Assembly (NCBI GenBank): GCA_964580995.1
Contig: CAZOMV010000001.1
Span: 52,413 to 116,412, forward strand
Source of the DNA: JAKJEP01 sp964580995
Lineage (GTDB): Bacteria > Planctomycetota > Phycisphaerae > Sedimentisphaerales > SM23-30
Direction of reading: 5' to 3'
DNA length: 64,000 nucleotides
Each line of letters begins with the position of its first letter. Position 1 is the first letter of the stretch. The position numbers and the translations under genes were made by a program. Positions 1 to 7,644 of this stretch are shown here, piece by piece. The notes below the pieces were generated by a model. It was not told the DNA's origin. It saw nothing but the letters and a program-made list of their open reading frames with translations, and did no database searches.

Positions 1-869
1 CGGTCCTGCTGGAGCATCAGCCGGACGCGGTGTTGGTGGTGGGCGATGTGAATTCCACCGTGGCGTGCGTCTTGACGGCGGTGAAGCTGGGGATCCAAAC
101 GATCCATGTCGAGGCGGGCCTGCGCAGCCATGACCGGACTATGCCCGAGGAAATCAACCGGGTCGTGACCGACGCCATCAGCGACATCCTGTTTGTGACC
201 GAACAAAGCGGCCTCGATAATCTGGTGCGGGAAGGCGTCGCCAGAGAGAAGATTCACCTGGTGGGCAATGTGATGATCGATACGCTGCTTCAGAACCGGG
301 CGAAAGCCGATCAATCCCGGATTCGGGAAACACTCGGCCTGACCCAGGGTGAATTTGCGGTGATTACCATGCACCGTCCCTCCAATGTCGATAATCACCA
401 GGTGTTCGGCCGGATTCTCGATGCCTTTGAGGTCATCCAGCGGGACATGAAAATGGTCTTTCCGGTCCACCCCCGGACCCTCAAAAACATGCAGTCGAAC
501 GGACTCTATGCCCGGATCAAGAGCCTGCCCAACTTTGTGCTGGCCGAACCGCTGGGGTATCTGGATTTCCTGAAACTGATGGCGGACGCCAGTATCATTA
601 TTACCGATTCCGGCGGGATCCAGGAGGAATCCACCATCCTGGGTATCCCCTGCCTGACGGTCCGCGAGAATACCGAGCGGCCCGTTACCATTACCAGCGG
701 GACCAATCAACTGGTCGGGGTCCAGCCGGAAAATATCCTTGCCGGCTATCGCAAGGCCCGTGCGGGAGAAATCCCGGCCCGGGTGCCGCCGCTCTGGGAC
801 GGCAAGGCGGCCGAGCGGATCGCGAGGATCCTGGCGGATATGCCGGACCGCCATGTTGCCAAAGGATAA
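1..869 (+). CDS. wecB: UDP-N-acetylglucosamine 2-epimerase (non-hydrolysing), 5' end outside window
   Basis: The product interconverts UDP-GlcNAc and UDP-ManNAc, supplying ManNAc for surface polysaccharide. The reading frame is open from base 3 to the TAA at 867-869, so the gene starts before the window and roughly the first 75-80 residues are missing. Visible family motifs are GDVNST, HVEAGLRS, MPEEINR, HRPSNVDN, the UDP-binding SDSGGIQEE and ENTERP, all in the usual order. The C-terminus is complete. The first possible start inside the window (GTG at 30) lies in the middle of a conserved strand and is not a true start. No partner gene follows directly; the next object is a truncated dispersed repeat. 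Identification is firm. Confidence 0.95.
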   Translation, partial: VLLEHQPDAVLVVGDVNSTVACVLTAVKLGIQTIHVEAGLRSHDRTMPEEINRVVTDAISDILFVTEQSGLDNLVREGVAREKIHLVGNVMIDTLLQNRAKADQSRIRETLGLTQGEFAVITMHRPSNVDNHQVFGRILDAFEVIQRDMKMVFPVHPRTLKNMQSNGLYARIKSLPNFVLAEPLGYLDFLKLMADASIIITDSGGIQEESTILGIPCLTVRENTERPVTITSGTNQLVGVQPENILAGYRKARAGEIPARVPPLWDGKAAERIARILADMPDRHVAKG

Positions 870-873
870 ATAA

Positions 874-909
874 GACGCCAGCGTCAAAAGCTCGTCGTCC
901 CCTTGTTAT
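874..909 (-). repeat. Truncated copy (36 bp) of the 89-bp dispersed repeat
   Basis: Read on the minus strand, this matches the last 36 bases of the 89-bp repeats at 47973-48061 (33/36 by eye) and 63501-63589. It carries the inverted repeat GACGC-TG-GCGTC. The match stops abruptly at 909, inside the last codons of the HNH gene, so the repeat was probably interrupted at this edge of the 906-4512 cassette. I did not find the missing 53 bases at the other end of the cassette. Confidence 0.75.
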
Positions 910-1172
910 CTATCCAAGATATTCATGCCCTTGAGAGGCATGGTGCCATGATGGACCGCATAGTGACATTCCCGGCAGAGTGTCAGAAGGTTATTTTCCG
1001 TATTATCTCCTCCCTGTGATCTAGGCTTAATGTGATGCATCTGGAGATGACGGTGGCTGCCGCAGAGCTGGCAGGTGAATTCATCCCGCCAGAGGATTTC
1101 GATCATAATCTCCTTCTGACGCCAGCGATACTGGGTAGGATCGGTGTTCCGGAATGTCTTGTGTCTTCTCAT
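906..1172 (-). CDS. HNH endonuclease
   Basis: An 88-residue single-domain HNH nuclease, expected to cut DNA with one metal ion. Two zinc-ligand pairs (CQLC near residue 36, CREC near residue 68) bracket the catalytic core HHIKPRSQGG, and NLLTLC completes the fold. The ATG overlaps the TGA of the upstream 200-residue gene by four bases (ATGA), so it is translationally coupled as the last gene of a four-gene minus-strand operon. Phage HNH proteins of this size often assist terminases. Free-standing ones also occur in mobile elements and defence loci, and the context here does not decide between these. Confidence 0.85.
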   Translation of the reverse strand: MRRHKTFRNTDPTQYRWRQKEIMIEILWRDEFTCQLCGSHRHLQMHHIKPRSQGGDNTENNLLTLCRECHYAVHHGTMPLKGMNILDR

Positions 1173-1771
1173 GGGCGAGCCTTGGTGGATGGATCCAATC
1201 CGATCCCAGCCAGATAATCGGCCGCGATCAGCTCGATGGCGTAGGTTTCACTTTCGGAATCTGTCTCCAGGTTGACGGCCTTGATGGCTTGGTTGATGAC
1301 TACCCACTGGGAAGGAGAAAAAAACCATACTTTGCGTATGGTCTGGGCTTCCGGATCGGCTGGTTGCCCCAGCGCTATGGCAACTTGTCTTTTGACTTCT
1401 TTGAGCGGCAGATCCTCCTGAATGGTCTTTGAGACGAGCCTCTTGGCCTGCTCGGCATTGTCCAAACGAAAAATCTCCAGCCCCTTGGAAATATCGAGCT
1501 TGGCGACCTTCTGGGCAGGGATGTTGAATTTTTTGGCCTTGCGGACCATGCAGATCAGATAATTGGCCCAGCGCGGACTGACCCCCAGGCGGTCTTCCAC
1601 ATAGCGTTGGAAGTTAGGAAATCCCAACTCCCGATAGGCCAGAGACAACTGGATTTCGGAGAGCACCTGGCCCATCTGGAGCCAGTTACGACAAACCTGG
1701 TCTTTGATACGCATGACTTCCTGGTCCAGTTTCCGGGCTTGTTCTGAAGGTTGAGGTGGTTTGGCTGACAT
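1169..1771 (-). CDS. Phage- or plasmid-like protein of unknown function (200 aa)
   Basis: I do not recognise the family with confidence. The N-terminal half is helical and charged (SEQARKLDQEVMRIKD). It continues into a block beginning LAYRELGFPNFQRYVED and then GVSPRWANYLICMVRKA, which has the spacing of a helix-turn-helix and resembles small phage or plasmid DNA-binding proteins. The C-terminal third (AQTIRKVWFFSPSQWVVINQAI) is a mixed alpha/beta segment. The stop overlaps the HNH start by four bases, and 42 bp separate it from the upstream Cys-rich gene, so it sits in the middle of the nuclease operon. There is no strong Shine-Dalgarno; GGAAA lies immediately before the ATG. A DNA-binding role is an inference. 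Confidence 0.6.
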   Translation of the reverse strand: MSAKPPQPSEQARKLDQEVMRIKDQVCRNWLQMGQVLSEIQLSLAYRELGFPNFQRYVEDRLGVSPRWANYLICMVRKAKKFNIPAQKVAKLDISKGLEIFRLDNAEQAKRLVSKTIQEDLPLKEVKRQVAIALGQPADPEAQTIRKVWFFSPSQWVVINQAIKAVNLETDSESETYAIELIAADYLAGIGLDPSTKARP

Positions 1772-1813
1772 TTTCCATCGGTCTCATAAAAGGGAATTAT
1801 CGCATGGGCTGTT

Positions 1814-2584
1814 TTAGGTGGCCATTGCGGTTGTCGGTTCGGTGGCCTGTTCGGCATCGAAGGTCTGTTGGATGTCCGCGAGTCCGTAGCGACGCAGAAG
1901 GCCTTTGAGTTGGCGGTGCCGTGCCGAGGTTTTGGAGATCCACTGTGGATCGCTGAAACGGGCCACGTAGTACGCAAAGCTTCGCCCCTGGAAGAGTTGC
2001 GAGGACAATGTGATGCTGCAGTCGAACAGGTCATTCTTGCCGGCGTTGATGACCTCCTGGCACATGGAAAGGAACTGACGGGCCGAGCGCAGGGAGTGGC
2101 CCTTGAGGCTGATCCAGAACGGCAATTCATCTTCTTCCAGAATGCCCAGAAAGCTCCAGGTCTCCTGGCACAAGGGCGAACAACGGCGGCCGTCATAGAA
2201 CCGCCAGGCCGCCAGCGGGCATTCGGGAACGAACCAGCCGTCACTGTTCCAGTGACCACAGGTTTCCGCCTTGGGCTTTTCGATGATATCCATGGGCCGG
2301 CGGCCATCATTGCTCTTGCAGGCAGGCAAAATGTCCTGGCCGTCTTCGAAGTAGACCCGTCCCCGCCGCCACAGGAGGATGTTGGCCCGGAGGCTCTGGT
2401 ATTCCTGGCCGGAAAAGGTATTGCGGAAGAAGCCCGGCTGCAGGCCCAGCCGGCTGTTGGGCTGATTAAGCATAAAACGCCGGATGACTAGGTCACTTTC
2501 GTGCAATCGGTCGCCAGATGCCTTGCTCTTCATGGTTTTCTGTCCGTTATTTTTGGGTGACTGGTTCTTGTTTGGCTTTTTCAT
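1814..2584 (-). CDS. Cys-rich phage-type protein, possible ssDNA-binding/recombination partner (256 aa)
   Basis: A 256-residue protein with a basic Asn/Lys-rich N-terminus (residues 1-30) and a globular body. Five cysteines (89, 109, 122, 135, 139) fall in a pattern with DGRRP after the first and CPLAAW at the third, followed by LPFWISLKGHSLRSARQFL. This arrangement recalls uncharacterised proteins of phage replication/recombination modules and could bind zinc. It lies 60 bp downstream of the Cas4/AddB-type nuclease, the usual neighbour of a phage annealing or single-strand-binding protein. The function is inferred from position and motif style only. Confidence 0.6.
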   Translation of the reverse strand: MKKPNKNQSPKNNGQKTMKSKASGDRLHESDLVIRRFMLNQPNSRLGLQPGFFRNTFSGQEYQSLRANILLWRRGRVYFEDGQDILPACKSNDGRRPMDIIEKPKAETCGHWNSDGWFVPECPLAAWRFYDGRRCSPLCQETWSFLGILEEDELPFWISLKGHSLRSARQFLSMCQEVINAGKNDLFDCSITLSSQLFQGRSFAYYVARFSDPQWISKTSARHRQLKGLLRRYGLADIQQTFDAEQATEPTTAMAT

Positions 2585-2644
2585 GGTTTTGCTCGCTTTC
2601 TTTTTGTCTTGGTTTACAACATGTTTCCTGGAAAGTTGCGTACT

Positions 2645-3559
2645 TTAAACGACCTTTTTGAGTGCCGGTGTCGGCAGATTCTCCTGTTTGACCCTGAAAT
2701 TGGTGCCGCAGGCGTATCTGTACGGACACGCCTCGCAGCCGCCGTACAGCGACGACGGGTTCCAGAAAAATCCGCCCGCCCGGATGGCGGCAATGATGCG
2801 GGCTATGGCCTGGGCACCTTCCACCAGGTGATCACTGGTGACCGGGATGCAAATCCGAGGATCGCCGCGTAGATCGCCGGCTTGATATTTGCTGCCGTCG
2901 CCGTGCCGACCGGCTCGCTTGTAGGGAATCAGATTGACAAGCTTGTACAGCACGCAGTTTTGCAGGTAGCCCGGCAGGATGTCTTTGGCCGGCCGCCATT
3001 GGTCATCTACGAAGACCTCCCCGGTTACGGCACACCAGCAGTACAGGCAGAGTTGAATGTTTCGTTGGAGGCTGGACAGCGCTGGCAAGGTGGCGCTGGT
3101 TTTGAATTCATAGATCTCATACCCGCTCCCGTCGGCGGCAGGCCGAACCTGGTCAATGATGCCCTCGACGGTGTACTCGCGGCCTGAGCGGCTGCGGAGG
3201 ACACCCCGGACGGGCAGTTCGGCAAAAAGGATGCTGGATTCATGCTCCTTCTCGACGTAGTTTTCCATGGCCATACGCCAGTCCTGGTATTCCCGGTCGA
3301 TCTCCTCGGTTGTGGCGTTAATGGGTGGGCCGGTGCGGCTGATTTCCTCGGTCCAGATATCCTCGAACAGCAACTGCCAGCTATTCCAGAGTCCTTCTTC
3401 GTGGAGGCAACGGATGATGCGGTGGATGGCGGCACCGCGGGTTTGGCTGAGGCTGCGGAACTGGGGTTCGGTCCCCTGGAGTTTCAGCAGCAGGGCCTGG
3501 GGACAGGCCAGATAGTCATTGATTTGCGATTGACGGTAAGGGCCTTCGAGTCGTACCAT
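2645..3559 (-). CDS. PD-(D/E)XK nuclease of the Cas4/AddB/RecB type with iron-sulfur cysteines
   Basis: A 304-residue exonuclease-like protein. The nuclease core shows His46 (GAAIHRII), Asp136 (EGIIDQV), Glu151-x-Lys153 (EIYEFKTS) and the QxxxY motif at 169-173. Cys19 (DYLACP) plus Cys275, Cys278 and Cys284 (CEACPYRYAC) match the four-cysteine Fe-S cluster of Cas4 and AddB nucleases. The start was moved 21 codons into the longest frame because AAGGAG precedes the ATG at 3559 with suitable spacing. It is the first gene of the minus-strand operon and diverges from the XRE-S24 repressor across about 330 bp of AT-rich DNA. There is no CRISPR array or cas1/cas2 nearby, so a phage-type recombination exonuclease is more likely than CRISPR adaptation. 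Confidence 0.85.
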   Translation of the reverse strand: MVRLEGPYRQSQINDYLACPQALLLKLQGTEPQFRSLSQTRGAAIHRIIRCLHEEGLWNSWQLLFEDIWTEEISRTGPPINATTEEIDREYQDWRMAMENYVEKEHESSILFAELPVRGVLRSRSGREYTVEGIIDQVRPAADGSGYEIYEFKTSATLPALSSLQRNIQLCLYCWCAVTGEVFVDDQWRPAKDILPGYLQNCVLYKLVNLIPYKRAGRHGDGSKYQAGDLRGDPRICIPVTSDHLVEGAQAIARIIAAIRAGGFFWNPSSLYGGCEACPYRYACGTNFRVKQENLPTPALKKVV

Positions 3560-3885
3560 AATAATTCTCCTTTTCTTTTCGACTGCAAAGTTTGCAATTG
3601 ACGTTTCATAAATCCTTGACAATAAAACATTTAAAAATTAAACGAATATGCTTTTTCCAATGGAGCCTGAAGCATTTTGCTGAAATAGAAAGTCAAATAT
3701 TCTCACAATTTTTTCCTTCAAAAATCAGTAGCTAAAAATAACTGACATATTAAATATATACTGTGAGTTACATTTGTCAAATAAAAAATGTTAAAAATAA
3801 TTACTTTTTGATATTATTGACTTATCCGTCGTTATAGGCTACATTTAACATGTACTTCTCATAACCCGGTGACAGGAGATTACCA
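3560..3885. other. AT-rich divergent intergenic region
   Basis: About 330 bp of markedly AT-rich DNA between the nuclease operon (minus) and the repressor gene (plus), as expected for an operator/promoter region controlled by the repressor. A plus-strand promoter candidate is listed separately. A TTGACA occurs at 3616-3621 on the plus strand without a good -10. I could not identify a clear palindromic operator by eye. Confidence 0.6.
3817..3845 (+). promoter_or_regulatory. Putative promoter of the XRE-S24 repressor gene
   Basis: TTGACT at 3817-3822, a 17-bp spacer and TACATT at 3840-3845. It would start RNA near 3852, giving a leader of about 35 nt that contains AGGAG and ends at the ATC codon at 3886. 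This supports translation starting there rather than at the TTG at 3952. Confidence 0.55.
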
Positions 3886-4512
3886 ATCAAGGATGAGCTA
3901 TCCGAAAATCTGAAGAGGCTCAGGAAGTATAAAGGCCTCACCCAAAACGACTTGGCTGACCAAGTTGGCTGCACCCGTGCTTATATTAGTCGCTTGGAAA
4001 GTGGCGATTGCGCGGCATCGATGTCCGTTTTGGAAAAGCTCTCTGAGGTTCTGGAAGTATCTTTTCCGGAATTGTTTGGTCCCTCCGAGGCTAGTTCAAG
4101 TTTGACCGGAGATTCGGCAAAGACGGTCATTCTCAATGATCCTGCCTTGCCCAGTTTGGTTTCCCCTCTTAACAGGGAAGCAGGTCGCGATGGTTTCCAG
4201 ATGCCCAGCCTCCAGGCCCGTGATTCCTTTGCTCTCTATCTGCCGGACGACTCGATGGCCCCGGAGTTTGCCCGGGGTGATTTGGTGGTTTTTTCCCACA
4301 GCCGCTCGCCGGCCGATGGGGACGCCTGCCTGGTCGAGGATGGCCAGGGGCAGATTCTCTTTCGCACCGTATGGGCCTTGCCGGGAGGGGGCTGGGGCCT
4401 TAAGGCCAGCCATCCCCGGTATGAGCCGCTGGTGGTCAAGGGCAAAGGCGTAAAGCTCTGGCCGGCAATAGGGCATTGGCGGAAGCTGGGAGAAAAACGC
4501 CGGCGGTCATAA
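3886..4512 (+). CDS. XRE-family transcriptional regulator with LexA/CI-like S24 C-terminal domain
   Basis: A phage-type repressor of about 208 residues. Residues 8-62 form the HTH (NLKRLRKYKGLTQNDLA, then YISRLESG). The C-terminal S24 domain has the Ser-Met motif (DDSMAPEFARGDLVV). Where the catalytic Lys normally sits (a KR pair) the sequence has ILFRTVW, so Arg replaces Lys and self-cleavage may be lost. No ATG, GTG or TTG exists between the in-frame TAA at 3862 and the TTG at 3952, which lies inside the HTH. ATC at 3886, seven bases after AGGAG, gives a complete HTH. It diverges from the nuclease operon that it probably controls. Domain calls are firm; the start is an inference. Confidence 0.85.
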   Translation: MKDELSENLKRLRKYKGLTQNDLADQVGCTRAYISRLESGDCAASMSVLEKLSEVLEVSFPELFGPSEASSSLTGDSAKTVILNDPALPSLVSPLNREAGRDGFQMPSLQARDSFALYLPDDSMAPEFARGDLVVFSHSRSPADGDACLVEDGQGQILFRTVWALPGGGWGLKASHPRYEPLVVKGKGVKLWPAIGHWRKLGEKRRRS

Positions 4513-4718
4513 GTCTCAGACGAAAAAAAGGATACAGCATCCAAACCGCAGGACTCGGTTAATTTTTTTGCAATAAAAATTATTTCTCTTATTACGATCT
4601 GGCTTGCCAGTTTATAATAGATAATAGAGAAGTTTTTTCGGTCGGCGAACGGACGAAGCGGAAATCTTGGGATCGGGATAGGTGGTTACGCCGGCGCTAA
4701 GGAAAAGGAGTAGCACGA

Positions 4719-5261
4719 ATGATTTCGGAAAGGCAATTGAAAGCAAACCGGAGCAATGCGATGGCGTCCACGGGCCCGAAAACCGCATCCGGCAAAGAGA
4801 AGGTCTCTCAAAACGCCCGCAAGCACGGCCTGCTGTCCCAGCATGTCGTCATCTGTGATGAAAGCCAGGCCCAGTTTAACCGCTTTCGCCAGGAGCTGCT
4901 CGACCAACTGGAGCCGGTCGGGTCCCTGGAGGAAGTCCTGGCCGACCGGCTTGCCGCTTCTGTCTGGCGGCTCCATCGGGTCGGGCGCATTGAGGTGGAA
5001 TTGTTGCAGGATATTTATTTGAGCGAAATCAGGTCCGGAAGCGATAAAGACTCTGAGCTCCCCACCTTGGGCGAAGCGATACGTTCCGATTTGGTTAATC
5101 AGAGCACGCTGTCCAAGTTTCATCGGTATGAAGCCCATATCGAACGAGGTCTTTTCCGCACTCTGCACGAGCTGCAGCGGCTCCAGGCCGCCCGCAAGGG
5201 CCAGCCGGTAACGGCGCCCGCAGTCCTCGATATCGATGTCACGGGCATACCGGAAGAGTAA
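4719..5261 (+). CDS. Conserved hypothetical protein of the STGPKT/NARKHGL family
   Basis: A 180-residue protein opening with the pattern NRSNAMASTGPKTASGKE followed by NARKHGLLS. This N-terminal signature is shared by many uncharacterised, often multicopy proteins of Planctomycetota and Acidobacteriota, as far as I recall. The rest is helical and charged (RFRQELLDQLEP, ADRLAASVWRLHRV). AAAAGGAG lies at good distance before the ATG. No function is established. The abundance of basic residues and the GPKT/GK pattern suggest nucleic-acid binding, but this is speculation. It stands alone, just outside the repressor cassette and upstream of the exosortase locus, with no shared operon. Confidence 0.75.
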   Translation: MISERQLKANRSNAMASTGPKTASGKEKVSQNARKHGLLSQHVVICDESQAQFNRFRQELLDQLEPVGSLEEVLADRLAASVWRLHRVGRIEVELLQDIYLSEIRSGSDKDSELPTLGEAIRSDLVNQSTLSKFHRYEAHIERGLFRTLHELQRLQAARKGQPVTAPAVLDIDVTGIPEE

Positions 5262-5537
5262 AGAAATATTCATAAATATTTGATAATAAATTACTTATAT
5301 TGACTTTGGAAGCTAGAGATAGGTGGCAGGTCTTTTCCGATTCAAGGTACGAGCGCCGTTTTACCCGCTGGTAAAAACAGGTGGTTTCCGGTGTGGATAA
5401 CCAGCCACCACAGCGATGGACGCCGATCCAAAAATTACCAAACAAACCCATTTGCGAAGTCAGGTATTCTTCTGTTGTCTGACACCGTAGATTACCGAGA
5501 ACAGAACTTATCACACATCGGGTACTACTTGTAAAAG

Positions 5538-7574
5538 ATGGCTCATCAATCCCATAATATTACGAATATCCAGGCGATCATCCTGGCCGGCCGGTCGGAT
5601 TTCGGGCGGCGGCCTTTGCCGTCGCGGTTACCGCCGGCCCTGTGGCCGGTAGGGGGGCAGCCGGTCTTGGAGCGGCTGCTGCGGCATCTGGACTGCTGCG
5701 GGATCAGGCAGATCTCGATCTGCGGCAACAGCGACGGGGCTATCCTGCGTCAGGCGGTAGAACGCATGGATGGGATCCGGGCGGCAGTGCGGTTTTCGCC
5801 GGAAATTTTGCCGCTGGGGCCGGCCGGTGTGATCGTCCGGACCGTTCAGCAGGCCCCGCATTCCCTGATCCTGCTGTGCAATGCCTGTACGGCCTGTCCG
5901 CCGGACCTGCGTTTTCTCATACAGGAGCATCAAAAGGCCCGAGCGGCCATGACTGTGGCCCTTAACCCCAAAGCCGCTGTCCTTAGTTCAACCGAGGCCG
6001 CCGATCTCTATCTGCTGGAACCGACGGTCCTGGAACAGATCCCCCGGGCCGGTTACTGTGATATTAAGGAAACCTTGATCCCGGCCCTGCTGCGGGCCGG
6101 CAAAACCGTACATGCCGTCCGGCTCCCCCAGCCGGTCGGCAATTTCCGCACCTGGTCCGGCTACCTGCGGGCTATGGCGGATTATCTGGAACAGCACCAA
6201 CCCGACCAACCCGGCCAACCCGACCAACCCGACCGGCCCGGCAAAAACTTCTCCGCCCCCCAGTCCCAAGCTCGCGATGGGGTCTGGGTCAGTCCGCGGG
6301 CGGAAGTCCATCCCAGTGCCCGGCTGTACGGACCGGTTCTGGTCATGGAGGGTGCAATGGTCGCGGCCGACGCGGTCCTGGTCGGCCCGTGTATCCTCGA
6401 AAAAAATGCCGCCGTTGGTCCCGGCAGCCTGCTAACCGGCAGTGTGCTCTGGCCGGAGGCCCGGATCGGCAGCGGCTCTCAGGTGCGGGACTGTGTCGTG
6501 GAACACCAGGCGGTAGTGCCGGATGGAAAAATTCGGGAGGAACAAATGGTACAAGTAGAGCGAAAAGGTGTTTTACCCCAATGGATCAACCGGGCGGCCG
6601 AAAATATGAATAAAAAGATAAACAAGATTTTCTCGCTGCCGCCGGAGGTAAAAGACGCAAAGGGTCTGAAACCACTGTACGGGATTCCATCGGGTGCGTT
6701 CAGCCGTTCCCGCTGGCCCCTCCTTTGGGTGGTTCCGGTCCTGCTGGCCTTTCTGTGGTCCCACTGGCCGACCCTGACGGACCTCTGGAAAATCTGGATG
6801 CAGAGCGATGAGTATTCCTGCGGACTGCTGGTCCCCTTCATGGCTATTTATATCGTCTGGTCCCGGCGGGGCCAGTTGGCCCAGTGTCTCTCCCATCCTT
6901 CCTGGTGGGGCTTGGCGGCCTTCCTGGCTGCCCAAAGCCTGCGGTATTTTGGCTTGTTTTTCATGTACGGTTCCGCGGAGCGGCTTTCCCTGGTGGCCAG
7001 TATCGCCGCCCTGGTGTGGTTCCTGTTCGGCGGGGCGGTATTCCGTAAATTGATTCCCATATTTATCTTTCTGGGCCTGATGCTGCCCTTACCCAAAACG
7101 CTGGAGGCCGCCATCACTATGCCTTTGCAGAGTATGGCCACCACCTCCGCGGGCTTCTGTCTGGAAATGATCGGCTATGATATCCGGATCGAAGGCAACA
7201 TCATCCATCTGGGCCAGACCACCGTGGCGGTGGCGGAAGCCTGCAACGGCCTGCGGATGGTCACCTCCTTCTTCGTGATCAGCGGGCTGGTAATCCTGCT
7301 GGTGAACCGCCGCTGGTGGGAGAAAGGGATCCTGCTGCTCTCGGTTCTGCCGATCGCCCTGTTATGTAATACGATTCGTCTGGCGATTACCTCCATCGCC
7401 TTTACCATACTCAAGGGGGAAAAATGGGAACAACTGTTTCATGATTTCGGGGGCTATGCCATGATGCCGCTGGCGCTGGCGCTGGTGGTTCTGGAATTGT
7501 GGATACTCAAAAAAATCTTTACCGTGCCTGATGAAGAAACCAATCAGGAAATCCTGATTACCTCTGCCAGGTAA
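5538..7574 (+). CDS. Fusion: NDP-sugar nucleotidyltransferase-like + left-handed beta-helix + exosortase
   Basis: A 678-residue fusion. Residues 10-215 resemble a GT-A nucleotidyltransferase (IILAGRS, LWPVGGQPVLERLL, LILLCNACTACPPDL). The G-X-G-T-R fingerprint is degenerate (GRSDFGRRPLP), so activity is uncertain. After a QPD/QPG repeat linker (221-235), residues 248-330 are hexapeptide repeats of a left-handed beta-helix. Residues 395-665 are an exosortase, the membrane enzyme that cuts PEP-CTERM proteins. The proposed catalytic residues are present: Cys569 (AEACNGLR), Arg614 (CNTIR) and His635 (LFHDFGG), among about eight membrane segments. An internal ATG at 6606 has no Shine-Dalgarno, so one polypeptide is favoured. 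It heads the EPS operon. Two PEP-CTERM genes at 37777-40063 are likely substrates. Confidence 0.9.
   Translation: MAHQSHNITNIQAIILAGRSDFGRRPLPSRLPPALWPVGGQPVLERLLRHLDCCGIRQISICGNSDGAILRQAVERMDGIRAAVRFSPEILPLGPAGVIVRTVQQAPHSLILLCNACTACPPDLRFLIQEHQKARAAMTVALNPKAAVLSSTEAADLYLLEPTVLEQIPRAGYCDIKETLIPALLRAGKTVHAVRLPQPVGNFRTWSGYLRAMADYLEQHQPDQPGQPDQPDRPGKNFSAPQSQARDGVWVSPRAEVHPSARLYGPVLVMEGAMVAADAVLVGPCILEKNAAVGPGSLLTGSVLWPEARIGSGSQVRDCVVEHQAVVPDGKIREEQMVQVERKGVLPQWINRAAENMNKKINKIFSLPPEVKDAKGLKPLYGIPSGAFSRSRWPLLWVVPVLLAFLWSHWPTLTDLWKIWMQSDEYSCGLLVPFMAIYIVWSRRGQLAQCLSHPSWWGLAAFLAAQSLRYFGLFFMYGSAERLSLVASIAALVWFLFGGAVFRKLIPIFIFLGLMLPLPKTLEAAITMPLQSMATTSAGFCLEMIGYDIRIEGNIIHLGQTTVAVAEACNGLRMVTSFFVISGLVILLVNRRWWEKGILLLSVLPIALLCNTIRLAITSIAFTILKGEKWEQLFHDFGGYAMMPLALALVVLELWILKKIFTVPDEETNQEILITSAR
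6198..6242 (+). repeat. In-frame 9-bp tandem repeat coding QPD/QPG linker
   Basis: Five 9-bp units (CAACCCGAC, CAACCCGGC, two more CAACCCGAC, and a diverged CGGCCCGGC) encode a proline-rich linker between the nucleotidyltransferase-like and beta-helix parts of the exosortase fusion. Multiples of 9 bp can be gained or lost without a frameshift. Confidence 0.9.
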
Positions 7575-7575
7575 A

Positions 7576-7602
7576 TAACCTCCATTTTGCAAAACCTTAC
7601 TA
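7576..7602 (+). promoter_or_regulatory. Copy 1 of the shared TAACCT-TTTTGCAAAA element
   Basis: AACCTCCATTTTGCAAAAC followed by CTTACTAA, in the 70-bp gap between the exosortase fusion and the Wzz/BY-kinase gene. Related copies lie at 19417-19448, 30528-30560 and 45887-45918, each upstream of an exported or EPS gene. The core TTTTGCAAAA is a perfect palindrome. Its role is unknown; a regulator-binding site or a small mobile repeat are the main options. Confidence 0.6.
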
Positions 7603-7644
7603 ATTCATTCAGATCAGGAACTATTGAAAGGGAGAAATAAAACC

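Noticed and set aside
1555..2310. 251-codon minus-strand frame
   Set aside because: Arg/Pro/Ser-rich shadow of the two real genes at 1169-1771 and 1814-2584.
2645..3559. CRISPR-associated Cas4
   Set aside because: No repeats, spacers or other cas genes in the window; the operon context is phage-like.
5239..5514. 91-codon minus-strand frame between 4719-5261 and the exosortase fusion
   Set aside because: It overlaps the end of a real gene, has no conserved motifs and an unlikely composition. The gap 5262-5537 contains imperfect inverted repeats (TTTACC/GGTAAA, GGTGGTT/AACC..CCACC) but nothing I can name.
6606..7574. Exosortase as a separate gene starting at ATG 6606
   Set aside because: No ribosome site before 6606 and the frame is continuous with the upstream domains.
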